Below, piece after piece: positions 1-7,789 of a stretch of DNA of 10,637 nucleotides. The position numbers and the translations under genes are program-made. The notes under the pieces are model-generated. The model was given only the letters and a program-made list of their open reading frames with translations, did no database searches and had not been told where the DNA came from. The stretch is from Opitutaceae bacterium UBA4094 (GTDB taxonomy: Bacteria; Verrucomicrobiota; Verrucomicrobiia; Opitutales; Opitutaceae), in contig DFYA01000121.1 in NCBI GenBank assembly GCA_002382525.1, positions 2,012-12,648 on the forward strand, in the 5' to 3' direction. Each line of letters opens with the position of its first letter. The first letter of the stretch is position 1.

Positions 1-1827
1 GTTTACAAGAAGCTCAGCCTCCAAGAGTTGATGGAACTCGAGGTCACTTCGGTTTCCCGTCGTCCGGAACGTCTCGCCGGCACGGCTTCGGCGATTCAGG
101 TCGTCACAGGAGAGGACATCCGCCGCAGCGGCGCCTCGAGTTTGCCCGAGGCTCTCCGTCTCGCGTCCAATCTGAACGTCGCGCAGATCAACTCGAGTGA
201 CTGGGCGATCAGCGCGCGTGGATTCAACAGCCGACTCTCCAACAAATTGCTCGTGATGATCGATGGCCGCACGGTGTATACCCCGCTTTTTGCCGGCGTG
301 TTCTGGGACGTGCAGCACACCTTCATGGAGGACATCGACCGCATCGAGGTCATCAGCGGCCCGGGTGGCGCGCAATGGGGCGCCAACGCAGTGAACGGAG
401 TTATCAACATCACCACGAAGGCAGCCAAAGACACCCAAGGTCTCATGCTACTTGGGGGCGGCGGCACGGAGTTGCGCGGATTTGGCGGGCTTCGCTACGG
501 CGGCGAGCTTTCGCCCACGTTGCATTACCGGGTCTATGTGCAGCATTTCGAACGGGACGGCGCGGCGTTCCCCGACGGCTCCGGTGCCGGCAACGATTGG
601 CAGTTCACCCAGAGCGGCCTGCGGCTCGACTGGCACGCGTCGCCCGAAAATCTTCTCACAGTCCAAGGCGACCTCTACGACGGCCGCATCCAACGCCCTG
701 CCCCGGGCCAGACCGAAGTGAGCGGCGGCAATCTGCTTGGCCGGTGGACTCACACGATTTCGCCCGACTCGAGCTTCAGCCTGCAGTGGTATTACGACCA
801 CACTCACCGCAGCATTCCCGACTCGATCTCCGAGCAGCTCACCACGCATGACGTTGATTTCCAGCACAACTTCCTCCTCGGCGAACGTCAGCACGTGATC
901 TGGGGCCTGGGGTATCGTCGATTCTACGACGAAGTGACCAACCCGACCAGGCTCGCCCTGCTCCCGGCGGACGATAACCAAGAGATTTACGGCGGATTTT
1001 TGCAGGACGAGATCACCCTGGTTCCGCAGCGCCTGACGCTCACCTTGGGCACCAAGATCGAGCACAACGACTACACCGGCTGGGAAATCCAGCCCAGCAC
1101 GCGCCTCACCTGGCGTGCGACCGGAAACCAGACCGTCTGGGGCGCCGTTTCTCGCGCGGTGCGCACGCCCTCGCGGGTGGATCGGGATTTGTATGCGCCG
1201 GCGACGCCGCCGTTCACCGCGTTGCAAGGCGGCTCCGACTTCCAATCCGAGAAACTCATCGCCTACGAACTCGGCTACCGCGTGCAACCCACCCCGACGC
1301 TGTCGTTCTCGCTCGCGACCTATTATAACGACTATGACGACATCCGAAGCGTCGAACCGGCGTCGTCCGCAGCACCCACCCCGTTGGTCATCCGTAATGG
1401 CCTCAAGGGCCACTCCTACGGCGCGGAGTTCACCGCCGATTATCGCGTTACCGACGCGTGGCGCCTCCAACTCGGCGTGACGCAGATGCACCTCCACCTC
1501 CGGCCCAAGTCGGGCAGCACCGCCGACGGCAGCGCGTCGAGCGAGGCCAATGATTGGAACACGCAGGTGTTTTTGCGCTCTTCGCACGACCTGCCCGGCA
1601 ACGTGCAATTCGACATCGGCGTTCGCCATATTGGTCGGATCGATCGCCTAGACGTGCCGTCCTACGAAGAGATCGATGTGCGCCTCGGCTGGCAGGCGAC
1701 ACCTCGACTTGAACTGTCGATTGTCGGTCAAAATCTCCTAAACGCCCGCCATGCGGAGTTCGGTGCTCCGGGGGCGCGTCAGGAAATCGAACGTGGCGTG
1801 TATGCCAAACTCCGATGGACCTACTAG
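1..1827 (+). CDS. TonB-dependent outer-membrane receptor, 5' end outside window
   Basis: This is an outer-membrane beta-barrel receptor that would import or sense a ligand using TonB-ExbBD energy. The frame is open from base 1, giving 608 visible residues, so the signal peptide and true start lie upstream; the ATG at 31 is internal to a conserved N-terminal stretch and is not the start. The plug domain covers about residues 15-140 and shows typical family segments: LEVTSVSRRPERL (where a TonB box usually lies), EDIRRSGASSLPEALRL, WAISARGFN, MIDGRTVYTPLF, IDRIEVISGPG and WGANAVNGVINITTK. The remaining roughly 460 residues form a barrel of BtuB-like size, with strand-like alternation, a late GQNLLNARHAEFG segment and a terminal aromatic residue (KLRWTY). 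The 3' end overlaps the YfiR-like gene by 13 bases, so the two are probably cotranscribed. The ligand cannot be read from sequence. The family call is very secure; the role as signal input for the downstream kinases is inference. Confidence 0.95.
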   Translation, partial: VYKKLSLQELMELEVTSVSRRPERLAGTASAIQVVTGEDIRRSGASSLPEALRLASNLNVAQINSSDWAISARGFNSRLSNKLLVMIDGRTVYTPLFAGVFWDVQHTFMEDIDRIEVISGPGGAQWGANAVNGVINITTKAAKDTQGLMLLGGGGTELRGFGGLRYGGELSPTLHYRVYVQHFERDGAAFPDGSGAGNDWQFTQSGLRLDWHASPENLLTVQGDLYDGRIQRPAPGQTEVSGGNLLGRWTHTISPDSSFSLQWYYDHTHRSIPDSISEQLTTHDVDFQHNFLLGERQHVIWGLGYRRFYDEVTNPTRLALLPADDNQEIYGGFLQDEITLVPQRLTLTLGTKIEHNDYTGWEIQPSTRLTWRATGNQTVWGAVSRAVRTPSRVDRDLYAPATPPFTALQGGSDFQSEKLIAYELGYRVQPTPTLSFSLATYYNDYDDIRSVEPASSAAPTPLVIRNGLKGHSYGAEFTADYRVTDAWRLQLGVTQMHLHLRPKSGSTADGSASSEANDWNTQVFLRSSHDLPGNVQFDIGVRHIGRIDRLDVPSYEEIDVRLGWQATPRLELSIVGQNLLNARHAEFGAPGARQEIERGVYAKLRWTY

Positions 1828-2468
1828 CCCGCCCCCATGCTGTGATTCAGGCAGGTCTGGGCGCCGTGCATGCACTCACTGATTCCGAGAAGCGCGCCCA
1901 CCCTTTCGTTTCGTGGTTCGCCGCAGCCGTTCTGCTGCTGGCCCTTGTCTGCGCACCGGCTTCCGCTCAGCCCCCAGCGCGCGAATACCAGGTCAAAGCG
2001 GTTTTTCTTTTCAACTTTCTCCAGTTCGTCGAATGGCCGAAAGATGCGTTCGACAATCCACGCGCTCCCGTGCGTATCGGCGTCCTTGGCGAAGATCCCT
2101 TTGGCGCCGCTTTGGATGCAGCCGTGCGCGGCGAGACGATTGATCACCGGCCGCTGGTTGTTCGCCGATCGAACCGCATCGAGGACCTGGAAGATTGCCA
2201 CATGCTCTTTGTCGGAGGAGACCTCCGGCATCGACTGGAGGGGGTCCTCTCGCGGCTTTCATCCCAACCGATCCTCACGGTGAGCGAGATCGACGGGTTT
2301 GCGCGCCACGGCGGTGTCATCGCGTTCTACCAAGACGGGAAAAAGGTGCGCTTTGAAATCAACATCGCCGCCGCTCGCCATCATCGGCTCAAGCTGAGTT
2401 CCGAACTGCTCAGCCTTGGCCGGGTCATCGGCACGGACGCTCTCACGGAAGGAGGCCCTGACACATGA
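1815..2468 (+). CDS. YfiR-like periplasmic regulator (DUF4154 family)
   Basis: This 217-residue protein (from the ATG at 1815) matches the YfiR/DUF4154 family. Family signs are the start of the mature domain (REYQVKAVFLFNFLQFVEWP), RIGVLGEDPFG, a CHMLFVGG strand, ILTVSEIDGFARHGGVIAFY and the closing VRFEINIAAARHHRLKLSSELLSL pattern (positions about 178-201). A hydrophobic segment, residues 32-48, ends in an ASA|Q signal-peptidase-like site near residue 51, so the protein should be periplasmic. The start is uncertain: the ATG overlaps the receptor gene by 13 bases, while an in-frame GTG at 1866 would give a more ordinary signal peptide of about 34 residues; neither has a clear ribosome site. 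In Pseudomonas, YfiR represses the diguanylate cyclase YfiN from the periplasm. Here the next gene is a kinase with a YfiN-like sensor, overlapping by ATGA, so regulation of that kinase is the likely role (inference). Only one cysteine, C128, remains in the mature protein. Confidence 0.9.
   Translation: MDLLARPHAVIQAGLGAVHALTDSEKRAHPFVSWFAAAVLLLALVCAPASAQPPAREYQVKAVFLFNFLQFVEWPKDAFDNPRAPVRIGVLGEDPFGAALDAAVRGETIDHRPLVVRRSNRIEDLEDCHMLFVGGDLRHRLEGVLSRLSSQPILTVSEIDGFARHGGVIAFYQDGKKVRFEINIAAARHHRLKLSSELLSLGRVIGTDALTEGGPDT
2449..2455 (+). promoter_or_regulatory. Strong Shine-Dalgarno site for the hybrid kinase
   Basis: AAGGAGG lies 9 bases before the ATG at 2465, inside the end of the YfiR-like gene. 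It is a near-perfect anti-16S match and fixes the kinase start. The other genes whose starts are visible in the window have no comparable site, so this one stands out. Confidence 0.8.
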
Positions 2469-4945
2469 GCTGGCTCCAAAATCTCCCCATCCGGAAAAAG
2501 CTCACGGTGGTGATCCTTGTCACGTGCGCCACGGTGTTGCTAATGGCGAGCACCGCGTTGGCCGCCTACGAACTCTTCGACTTCCGCCGCACGCTCGTGC
2601 GCGACACCACCGTGCTTGCCGATATCATCGGTAAAACGACCCGCGCCGCCCTCGCCTTCGAGGATGAAACGGCCGCCAAAGAAATTCTCCACGCGCTGCA
2701 ATCCGAGCCCAACATCGTTGCGGCGCGGCTCTACGATCGCAAAGGCAAGACCTTCGCCGAATATACCGGCTCGACTGCTTACATCCCGATCCCGGCCGAC
2801 CCCGAAGAAATCGGAGCGCGGTTCGCAAGCGGTCGCTTGATTGTGCTCCGCCCGATCATGCTCAACGAACGACGTGTCGGCACCATCTATATTCAGATTG
2901 ATCTCGCTGGCATTTATACGCGGCTGTGGTTTTTCAGCGGTGTCGCCTTCCTCGTGCTCGCGGGATCGCTGGTGGTGGCGTTCTTCCTCTCCGCCCGGTT
3001 GCAACGGCCGATCTCGCGCCCGCTCCTTAAACTTGCCGCCACCGCGCAAATGATCGCCGAGCACAAGGACTACTCGGTGCGCGCCGCCCGGGAGGGCGGC
3101 AGCGAGACCGGCGTGCTCACGGATGCCTTTAACGAGGTGCTCACCGGCATCCAAGAACGGGAAACCGCATTGCAGTCCGAGATCGCCGAACGCCAGCTCG
3201 CCGAGTCGCGCGTCAAAGCCCAACTCGCCCGCGTCGCCCAGCTTCACCAGATCACGCGCGCCACCGGCGAACGCCAGGACCTCAAAAGCATTTTCCAAGT
3301 CGTTGTGCGCAGTCTCGAAGACCACCTGCCGGTCGATTTCGGCTGTATGTGTCTTTATGACGAGATCGACCACGCGCTCATGGTCAACAGCGTCGGCTTG
3401 AACAGCAAGGGGCTCGCGCTGGAACTCGCCCTCACGGAAAACACCCACATCCCCATCGACAAAAACGGGCTCGCGCGCTGCGTCGGCGGCGAACTCGTTT
3501 ACGAACCCGATATCGAAGCGGTCGCGTTTCCGTTTCCCCAACGCCTCGCCCGCGGCGGGTTGCGCGCGCTCGTAGCGGCGCCGTTGCTCGTCGAAAACAA
3601 GGTCTTCGGCGTCCTCATCGTGGCCCGCCGCCAGAAAGAAAGTTTCAGCAGCGGCGAATGCGAGTTCCTCAAACAACTCAGCGAACACGTCGCGTTGGCA
3701 GCGCACCAAGCCCAGCTCTACGGCGCCTTGCAGCAGGCCTACGATGATCTTCGTCAAAGCCAGCAGGCGATCCTGCAACAGGAACGGCTTCGCGCGCTCG
3801 GCCAGATGGCCAGCGGCATCGCCCACGACATCAACAACGCCATCTCGCCGGTCACGCTCTACACCGAGTCGCTCCTCGATACGGAGCCCGACCTCAGTCC
3901 CCGCGCCCGGGATTACCTGGGCACCATCCAACGCGCCATGGACGACGTCGCCCAGACGGTCAGCCGCATGCGCGAATTTTACCGCCATCGCGAAACCCAG
4001 CTCAGCCTGTATCCGCTCAACCTCAACCGCCTCGTATCCCAAGTCGTCAATCTCACTCGCGTCCGCTGGAGCGACATGCCGCTCCAGAACGGCGTGGTCA
4101 TCGACATGCACTCCGAACTCGCGGAGGAGTTGCCTGCCATCCTCGGCGTCGAAAGCGAAATCCGCGAGGCGCTCACGAACCTCGTGTTCAACGCGGTGGA
4201 CGCGATGCCCGAGGGCGGCACGCTGACCGTGCGCACCCTTGTTGCAGACCCCGCGCCCGCCGTCTCCGACAGCCAGTCTCCGTTCCCTGGCGCCGTGGTG
4301 GTGGAAGTCACCGACACGGGTGTCGGCATGGATGAAGACACTCGACGCCGTTGCTTAGAGCCGTTCTTCACGACCAAGGGTGAGCGCGGCACCGGCCTCG
4401 GCCTCGCCATGGTGTATGGCACCGTCCGACGCCACAACGCCGACATCGAAATCGATAGCTCCCCCGGGCAAGGATCCACCTTTCGCCTCTTGTTTCCCCT
4501 TCCCTCGGCTCCGCTCCAGGAGGAGATGGTCATCACCCCGGCTCCGGCGATGGGACGCCTGCGCCTCCTCGTGATCGACGACGATCCGCTCATCTTAAAA
4601 TCGCTCAGCGACATCCTTACCGCCGAAGGCCATGACGTGGTGACGGTGCCCGGTGGGCAGGCCGGCATCGACGCGTTCAACGACGCCCTTACCCACGCCC
4701 AACCCTTCGCAATCGTGATCACCGATCTCGGCATGCCTTACGTCGACGGACGCAAAGTCGCCGCCGCCATCAAAGCCGCGTCGCTGAACACGCCCGTCGT
4801 CTTGCTCACCGGATGGGGTGAACGCATGGCCGCCGAGGGCGACGTGCCGGAGCACGTCGACCGAGTCCTCAGTAAACCACCTAAACTCGGCGAACTACGT
4901 GCCGCATTTTTCGAACTGCTCGTCCCGCCGCCGCCCACACCATGA
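2465..4945 (+). CDS. Hybrid sensor histidine kinase: CHASE8-like, HAMP, GAF, HisKA, HATPase, receiver
   Basis: This 826-residue inner-membrane kinase should autophosphorylate and pass phosphate to its own receiver. Membrane segments at about 13-34 and 155-176 enclose a periplasmic domain of about 120 residues. That domain resembles CHASE8, the sensor of YfiN-type cyclases: LADIIGKTTRAALAFEDETA, EILHALQSEPNIVAARLYD, then GKTFAEY. HAMP follows at about 177-230, a coiled linker, and a GAF domain at about 270-418. The HisKA motif GQMASGIAHDINNAISPV carries the phospho-acceptor H454. The ATPase domain shows the N box around N576, the DTGVGMD motif at D617, and FFTTKGERGTGLGLAMVYG. The C-terminal receiver has the acidic patch IDDDP (705-707), phospho-acceptor D754 (TDLGMP), T782 and K804. 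The start has a strong ribosome site, and the gene overlaps both neighbours by ATGA. All catalytic residues look intact. Membrane sensing through the YfiR-like partner is inferred from CHASE8 and gene order. Confidence 0.95.
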   Translation: MSWLQNLPIRKKLTVVILVTCATVLLMASTALAAYELFDFRRTLVRDTTVLADIIGKTTRAALAFEDETAAKEILHALQSEPNIVAARLYDRKGKTFAEYTGSTAYIPIPADPEEIGARFASGRLIVLRPIMLNERRVGTIYIQIDLAGIYTRLWFFSGVAFLVLAGSLVVAFFLSARLQRPISRPLLKLAATAQMIAEHKDYSVRAAREGGSETGVLTDAFNEVLTGIQERETALQSEIAERQLAESRVKAQLARVAQLHQITRATGERQDLKSIFQVVVRSLEDHLPVDFGCMCLYDEIDHALMVNSVGLNSKGLALELALTENTHIPIDKNGLARCVGGELVYEPDIEAVAFPFPQRLARGGLRALVAAPLLVENKVFGVLIVARRQKESFSSGECEFLKQLSEHVALAAHQAQLYGALQQAYDDLRQSQQAILQQERLRALGQMASGIAHDINNAISPVTLYTESLLDTEPDLSPRARDYLGTIQRAMDDVAQTVSRMREFYRHRETQLSLYPLNLNRLVSQVVNLTRVRWSDMPLQNGVVIDMHSELAEELPAILGVESEIREALTNLVFNAVDAMPEGGTLTVRTLVADPAPAVSDSQSPFPGAVVVEVTDTGVGMDEDTRRRCLEPFFTTKGERGTGLGLAMVYGTVRRHNADIEIDSSPGQGSTFRLLFPLPSAPLQEEMVITPAPAMGRLRLLVIDDDPLILKSLSDILTAEGHDVVTVPGGQAGIDAFNDALTHAQPFAIVITDLGMPYVDGRKVAAAIKAASLNTPVVLLTGWGERMAAEGDVPEHVDRVLSKPPKLGELRAAFFELLVPPPPTP

Positions 4946-6072
4946 ACTCGTCGCCCTCGCAGCATATCTTGATCGTCGATGACGAAGCCCCGCATCTAAA
5001 GGCGCTCTGCGACACCCTCACCGCGCACGGCTACGCCACGACCGGTTTTACGTCCGCTCGCGCCGCGCTCGCCGCCCTGCGTAAAAAGCCATGCTTCGAC
5101 CTACTGCTCACCGACTTGATGATGCCCGAGGTGGACGGCATCACCTTGCTCCGCTCCGCACTGGAGATCGATCCGCTGTTGGTTGCCGTGGTCATGACCG
5201 GACACGGCTCGATCGACACCGCTGTGGCCGCGATGAAACAAGGCGCCGTGGACTACATCGCGAAGCCTTTCCGCATGAGCACCGTGCTTCCGGTGATTTC
5301 ACGCGCTCTCGCCACCCGCCGCCTGCGGCAGGAAAACGAAAAACTCCAACAAAGCCTGCGCGCCCGCACGATCGAACTCGAAGCCGCCAATAAAGAACTC
5401 GAGACGTTCTCCTACTCCGTGTCGCACGACTTGCGCGCTCCCCTGCGCGCCGTGGGCGGTTACGTGCAATTGCTCATCGAGGGCCTCGGAGATCGCCTCG
5501 ACGACGAGAGCCGCGTCTGCGCCGATCACGTCAATGTGAGCCTGGCTCGCATGAACACGCTGATCGACGACCTGCTGCGCCTCGCCCGCACCACGCGCGC
5601 CGAGATGAATTGCGCGCCCGTCGATCTCTCGGCGATGGCCCACGACATCGTCCAAAAACTCCAAGGCGAGCAGCCGTCCCGCGCCGTCGATTGGATCATC
5701 GCGCCTGGCCTCGCCACTCACGGGGATCCTGGGTTGCTGCAAGTCGCGCTGAGTAATCTGCTGACCAACGCTTGGAAATACTCCTCACGCCTCGCCCAAT
5801 CGCGCATCGAGTTCGGACAACAATCCCAAGCAGACGCCCCGCCCGCTTTCTTCGTCCGCGACAACGGCGCCGGCTTCGACATGAAATACGCGCACCGCCT
5901 CTTCGGTCCCTTTCAACGTCTGCACAGCGAACGCGAATTCCCCGGCACCGGCGTGGGCCTGGCGACCGTTCAGCGTATCATCCATAAACATGGCGGTCGC
6001 ATCTGGGCGCAGGCCGCGCCGGACCAAGGCGCCACCTTTTTTTTCACGCTGCCGCCCGCCGAGTCGCCCTGA
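4942..6072 (+). CDS. Soluble receiver-histidine kinase
   Basis: This 376-residue cytoplasmic protein has an N-terminal receiver (about 8-122) followed by a coiled coil (about 124-155) and a histidine kinase core. The receiver has D13/D14 (ILIVDDE), phospho-acceptor D58 (LLLTDLMMPEVDG), T86 (VVMTGHGS) and K108 (YIAKPF), close to NtrC-type receivers. The kinase has H162 in FSYSVSHDLRAPLRAVGGY, the version seen in phytochrome-like kinases, then the N box SNLLTNAWKY (N276), VRDNGAGFD, FGPFQRLHSEREFPGTGVGL and a closing GATFFFTLP. There is no membrane segment, HPt or DNA-binding domain. The start codon overlaps the stop of the upstream kinase as ATGA and has no ribosome site, so translation probably depends on coupling. 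The likely role is to take phosphate from the upstream kinase, or be tuned by it, and signal to a regulator encoded elsewhere. Domain calls are firm; the partner assignment is inference. Confidence 0.94.
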   Translation: MNSSPSQHILIVDDEAPHLKALCDTLTAHGYATTGFTSARAALAALRKKPCFDLLLTDLMMPEVDGITLLRSALEIDPLLVAVVMTGHGSIDTAVAAMKQGAVDYIAKPFRMSTVLPVISRALATRRLRQENEKLQQSLRARTIELEAANKELETFSYSVSHDLRAPLRAVGGYVQLLIEGLGDRLDDESRVCADHVNVSLARMNTLIDDLLRLARTTRAEMNCAPVDLSAMAHDIVQKLQGEQPSRAVDWIIAPGLATHGDPGLLQVALSNLLTNAWKYSSRLAQSRIEFGQQSQADAPPAFFVRDNGAGFDMKYAHRLFGPFQRLHSEREFPGTGVGLATVQRIIHKHGGRIWAQAAPDQGATFFFTLPPAESP

Positions 6073-6162
6073 TCGTCACCTCGGACCGGTGCCTGTTGGC
6101 GCACCCTTGCGGTCGCGGTTTGGTTTGCCTCGTCCCGACTTTTGCGCGGCCATTCCCACCTC

Positions 6163-6957
6163 ATGCGCCTTCTCCTCACCAACGACGACGGCATCGAAAG
6201 CCCCTTCCTTCACGCGCTCATCGACGCGTTGCGCGCCGCCGGCCACGACCTCTTTATCGCCGCGCCGAAAAGCGAACAAAGCTGGATCGGTTGCGCCAAA
6301 TCCCGCCTGCGTCCCGTCGCATCGGCAATGTCGCCACGCGACTTCGGTTGCCCCGCGTGGGTGATCGACGGCACACCGAGCGACTGCGTCAGCATCGCCC
6401 TCGCCCACCTGCTGCGGCAAGACCGCGCGATGGATGCCGTCGTTTCCGGTATCAACATCGGTCGCAACGCCTCTCTCGGCTTTATTCTCGCCAGCGGCAC
6501 GATCGCCGGCGCGTGGGAAGGCGCCATCCACGGCCTACCCGCGATCGCTTTCTCTCAAGATCTCACGCCTTCGCAATTCGAGGCGTTCCGCGCATCCGGC
6601 CATCGCGCCGACGCCGATCTTCAACGCACACTCGACACCTCCGCCGCTCGCGCCGCCGCGATGACCCCGGAGTTGATCGCCGCCACGCCACCGCGTCGCT
6701 TTAGGGTGCACAACGTGAATTTCCCGTATCCATGCGGGCATGACACCCCCATGCGCCAAACGGTCCCCGCACGGGTGATCGTGCCCGGCCTCTTCGGGCC
6801 CGCCGAGGACGACGGCACCCATCGTTTCATCTTCAAGCTAGGCAACGATATATCACCGAGCGACCCCCTCACCGACCGCGCCGCCATCGAGAGCGGTCTA
6901 ATCAGTCACACCGTGCTGGACTACTCGGCCCTGGGAACAACCGTCACCTCGTCGTGA
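6163..6957 (+). CDS. surE: 5'/3'-nucleotidase SurE
   Basis: SurE is a metal-dependent phosphatase that dephosphorylates nucleoside 5'- and 3'-monophosphates in the cytoplasm. The 264-residue product begins MRLLLTNDDGIESP, with the metal ligands D8 and D9 of the family. It continues with IAAPKSEQSW (S40 at the expected serine ligand), VIDGTPSDCVSIAL, DAVVSGINIGRN (N97, active-site asparagine) and ASGTIAGAWEGAIHGLPAIAFS. The C-terminal VHNVNFPYP and PLTDRAAIESGLISHTVLD fit the family's closing pattern. I chose the ATG at 6163 because homologues start right at this strand; an in-frame TTG at 6142 would add seven unneeded residues. The loop after S40 (WIGCAKS) differs from the usual SGAS type, so this is a divergent member. 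A gap of 90 bases separates it from the kinase operon, with no convincing terminator, so read-through is possible. The helical lipoprotein follows after 13 bases. Confidence 0.92.
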   Translation: MRLLLTNDDGIESPFLHALIDALRAAGHDLFIAAPKSEQSWIGCAKSRLRPVASAMSPRDFGCPAWVIDGTPSDCVSIALAHLLRQDRAMDAVVSGINIGRNASLGFILASGTIAGAWEGAIHGLPAIAFSQDLTPSQFEAFRASGHRADADLQRTLDTSAARAAAMTPELIAATPPRRFRVHNVNFPYPCGHDTPMRQTVPARVIVPGLFGPAEDDGTHRFIFKLGNDISPSDPLTDRAAIESGLISHTVLDYSALGTTVTSS

Positions 6958-6970
6958 CCATCGCCGGGTT

Positions 6971-7654
6971 ATGAAAACCCGATCCTCTCTCTTCGCCGTT
7001 TCCTTCGCCGGACTGATCGCCCTCACGGTCACCGGCTGCTCCACCTTCCAGCGCGACCGGGGCCCCTCGGCCACGCGTCCGGTTGGCGGAAAATCGATGG
7101 AACTCCTCGAACTCCGCGACGACGTTCGCACCACCCGCGTGTCGCTCGACCGCACCGTGGAAGCGCTGAATCGCGTGCCCCAGTCGCCTTCGGCTCGCGA
7201 GTCCTACACCGCTTTCGACGCCGAACTCACCGCGTTCAACAAAAACGCCCGCAGCACCATGCAGAACACGGCTGAGGTGCGCGAGCGCGGCCGCGAACTC
7301 TTCACCGAGTGGAGCGCCGAAACCCAGAACATCAACAACCCGGAGATCCGCACCGCCGCCGAAGAGCGCAGGACCACGCTTGAGCGCCAGTATAACGCGC
7401 TCCACGATCCCATGATCACCGCCCGCCGTGACCTCGCGAACGTCCGTTCTGATCTGCGAGACATCCAAAAAGCGCTGGCCCTCGACCTCACCAACGATGG
7501 CGTGCAGGCCGTGCGGCCGTCGATCGACGAGATCAATCGCAAGGCCGACGCCGCTCGCCGCAGCCTCGATAATCTCAACGACGAACTCAACAAGATCGCC
7601 GACACCCTCCCCCGGCCGACCGTCACCAACGTGACTCAAACCGACGAATACTAA
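6971..7654 (+). CDS. Coiled-coil lipoprotein, DUF2959-like
   Basis: This 227-residue protein has a lipoprotein signal: basic start MKTRSS, hydrophobic core, and lipobox VTGC with C23 as the lipidated residue. The mature part is almost wholly helical and highly charged, with heptad-like stretches at about 42-75, 85-120 and 165-212, and no further cysteines. The layout and the LRDDVRTTRVSLDRTVEALN and LANVRSDLRDIQKALALDL segments recall DUF2959 proteins, but I hold that family name only moderately. No enzymatic motif is visible. The protein probably sits in the outer or inner membrane facing the periplasm. It follows surE by 13 bases without a ribosome site, which suggests cotranscription, and is closed by a strong terminator. 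A functional link to SurE is not evident. Confidence 0.85.
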   Translation: MKTRSSLFAVSFAGLIALTVTGCSTFQRDRGPSATRPVGGKSMELLELRDDVRTTRVSLDRTVEALNRVPQSPSARESYTAFDAELTAFNKNARSTMQNTAEVRERGRELFTEWSAETQNINNPEIRTAAEERRTTLERQYNALHDPMITARRDLANVRSDLRDIQKALALDLTNDGVQAVRPSIDEINRKADAARRSLDNLNDELNKIADTLPRPTVTNVTQTDEY

Positions 7655-7682
7655 ATCGCAGCCCTTAACCTCCCTTCAAAAG

Positions 7683-7714
7683 AAAAACCCGGCGCGCTCA
7701 GCGCCGGGTTTTTT
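7683..7714 (+). terminator. Intrinsic terminator after the surE-lipoprotein unit
   Basis: A perfect 13-base-pair stem (7683-7695 with 7701-7713) consists of AAAAACCCGGCGC and its complement around the five-base loop GCTCA, ending in six Ts. The A-run on the left arm gives a T-run on the other strand too, so it could act in both directions. It separates the surE unit from the ABC ATPase gene. The rest of the 135-base gap (7655-7789) holds no clear promoter that I can support, although one is expected before the ABC gene. Confidence 0.93.
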
Positions 7715-7789
7715 CGTGTCCGCTGGCCACGATTATGCCCTTTGCGTCGGCCCGGCTTTGCGTTTCAGTAACCGTTCCCGCTCACACGC

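Noticed and set aside
28..33. TTG/ATG at 28-33 as the start of the TonB receptor
   Set aside because: The frame stays open to base 1, and the preceding codons (YKKLSLQELMELEV) fit the conserved receptor N-terminus. No signal peptide follows this point, so the gene must start upstream.
448..1629. 393-codon open frame on the minus strand inside the TonB receptor gene
   Set aside because: It lies fully antisense to a well-supported receptor. Its product is low-complexity Arg/Ala/Val/Gly with no recognisable motif, as expected from GC-rich third positions.
2540..4111. 523-codon open frame on the minus strand inside the hybrid kinase gene
   Set aside because: It is antisense to intact CHASE8, HAMP, GAF and HisKA coding sequence. 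The translation has no family features; its length reflects high GC content.
6088..6105. Hairpin GGTGC/GCACC after the kinase operon
   Set aside because: The stem has only five pairs with an eight-base loop and no T-run, which is too weak to call a terminator.
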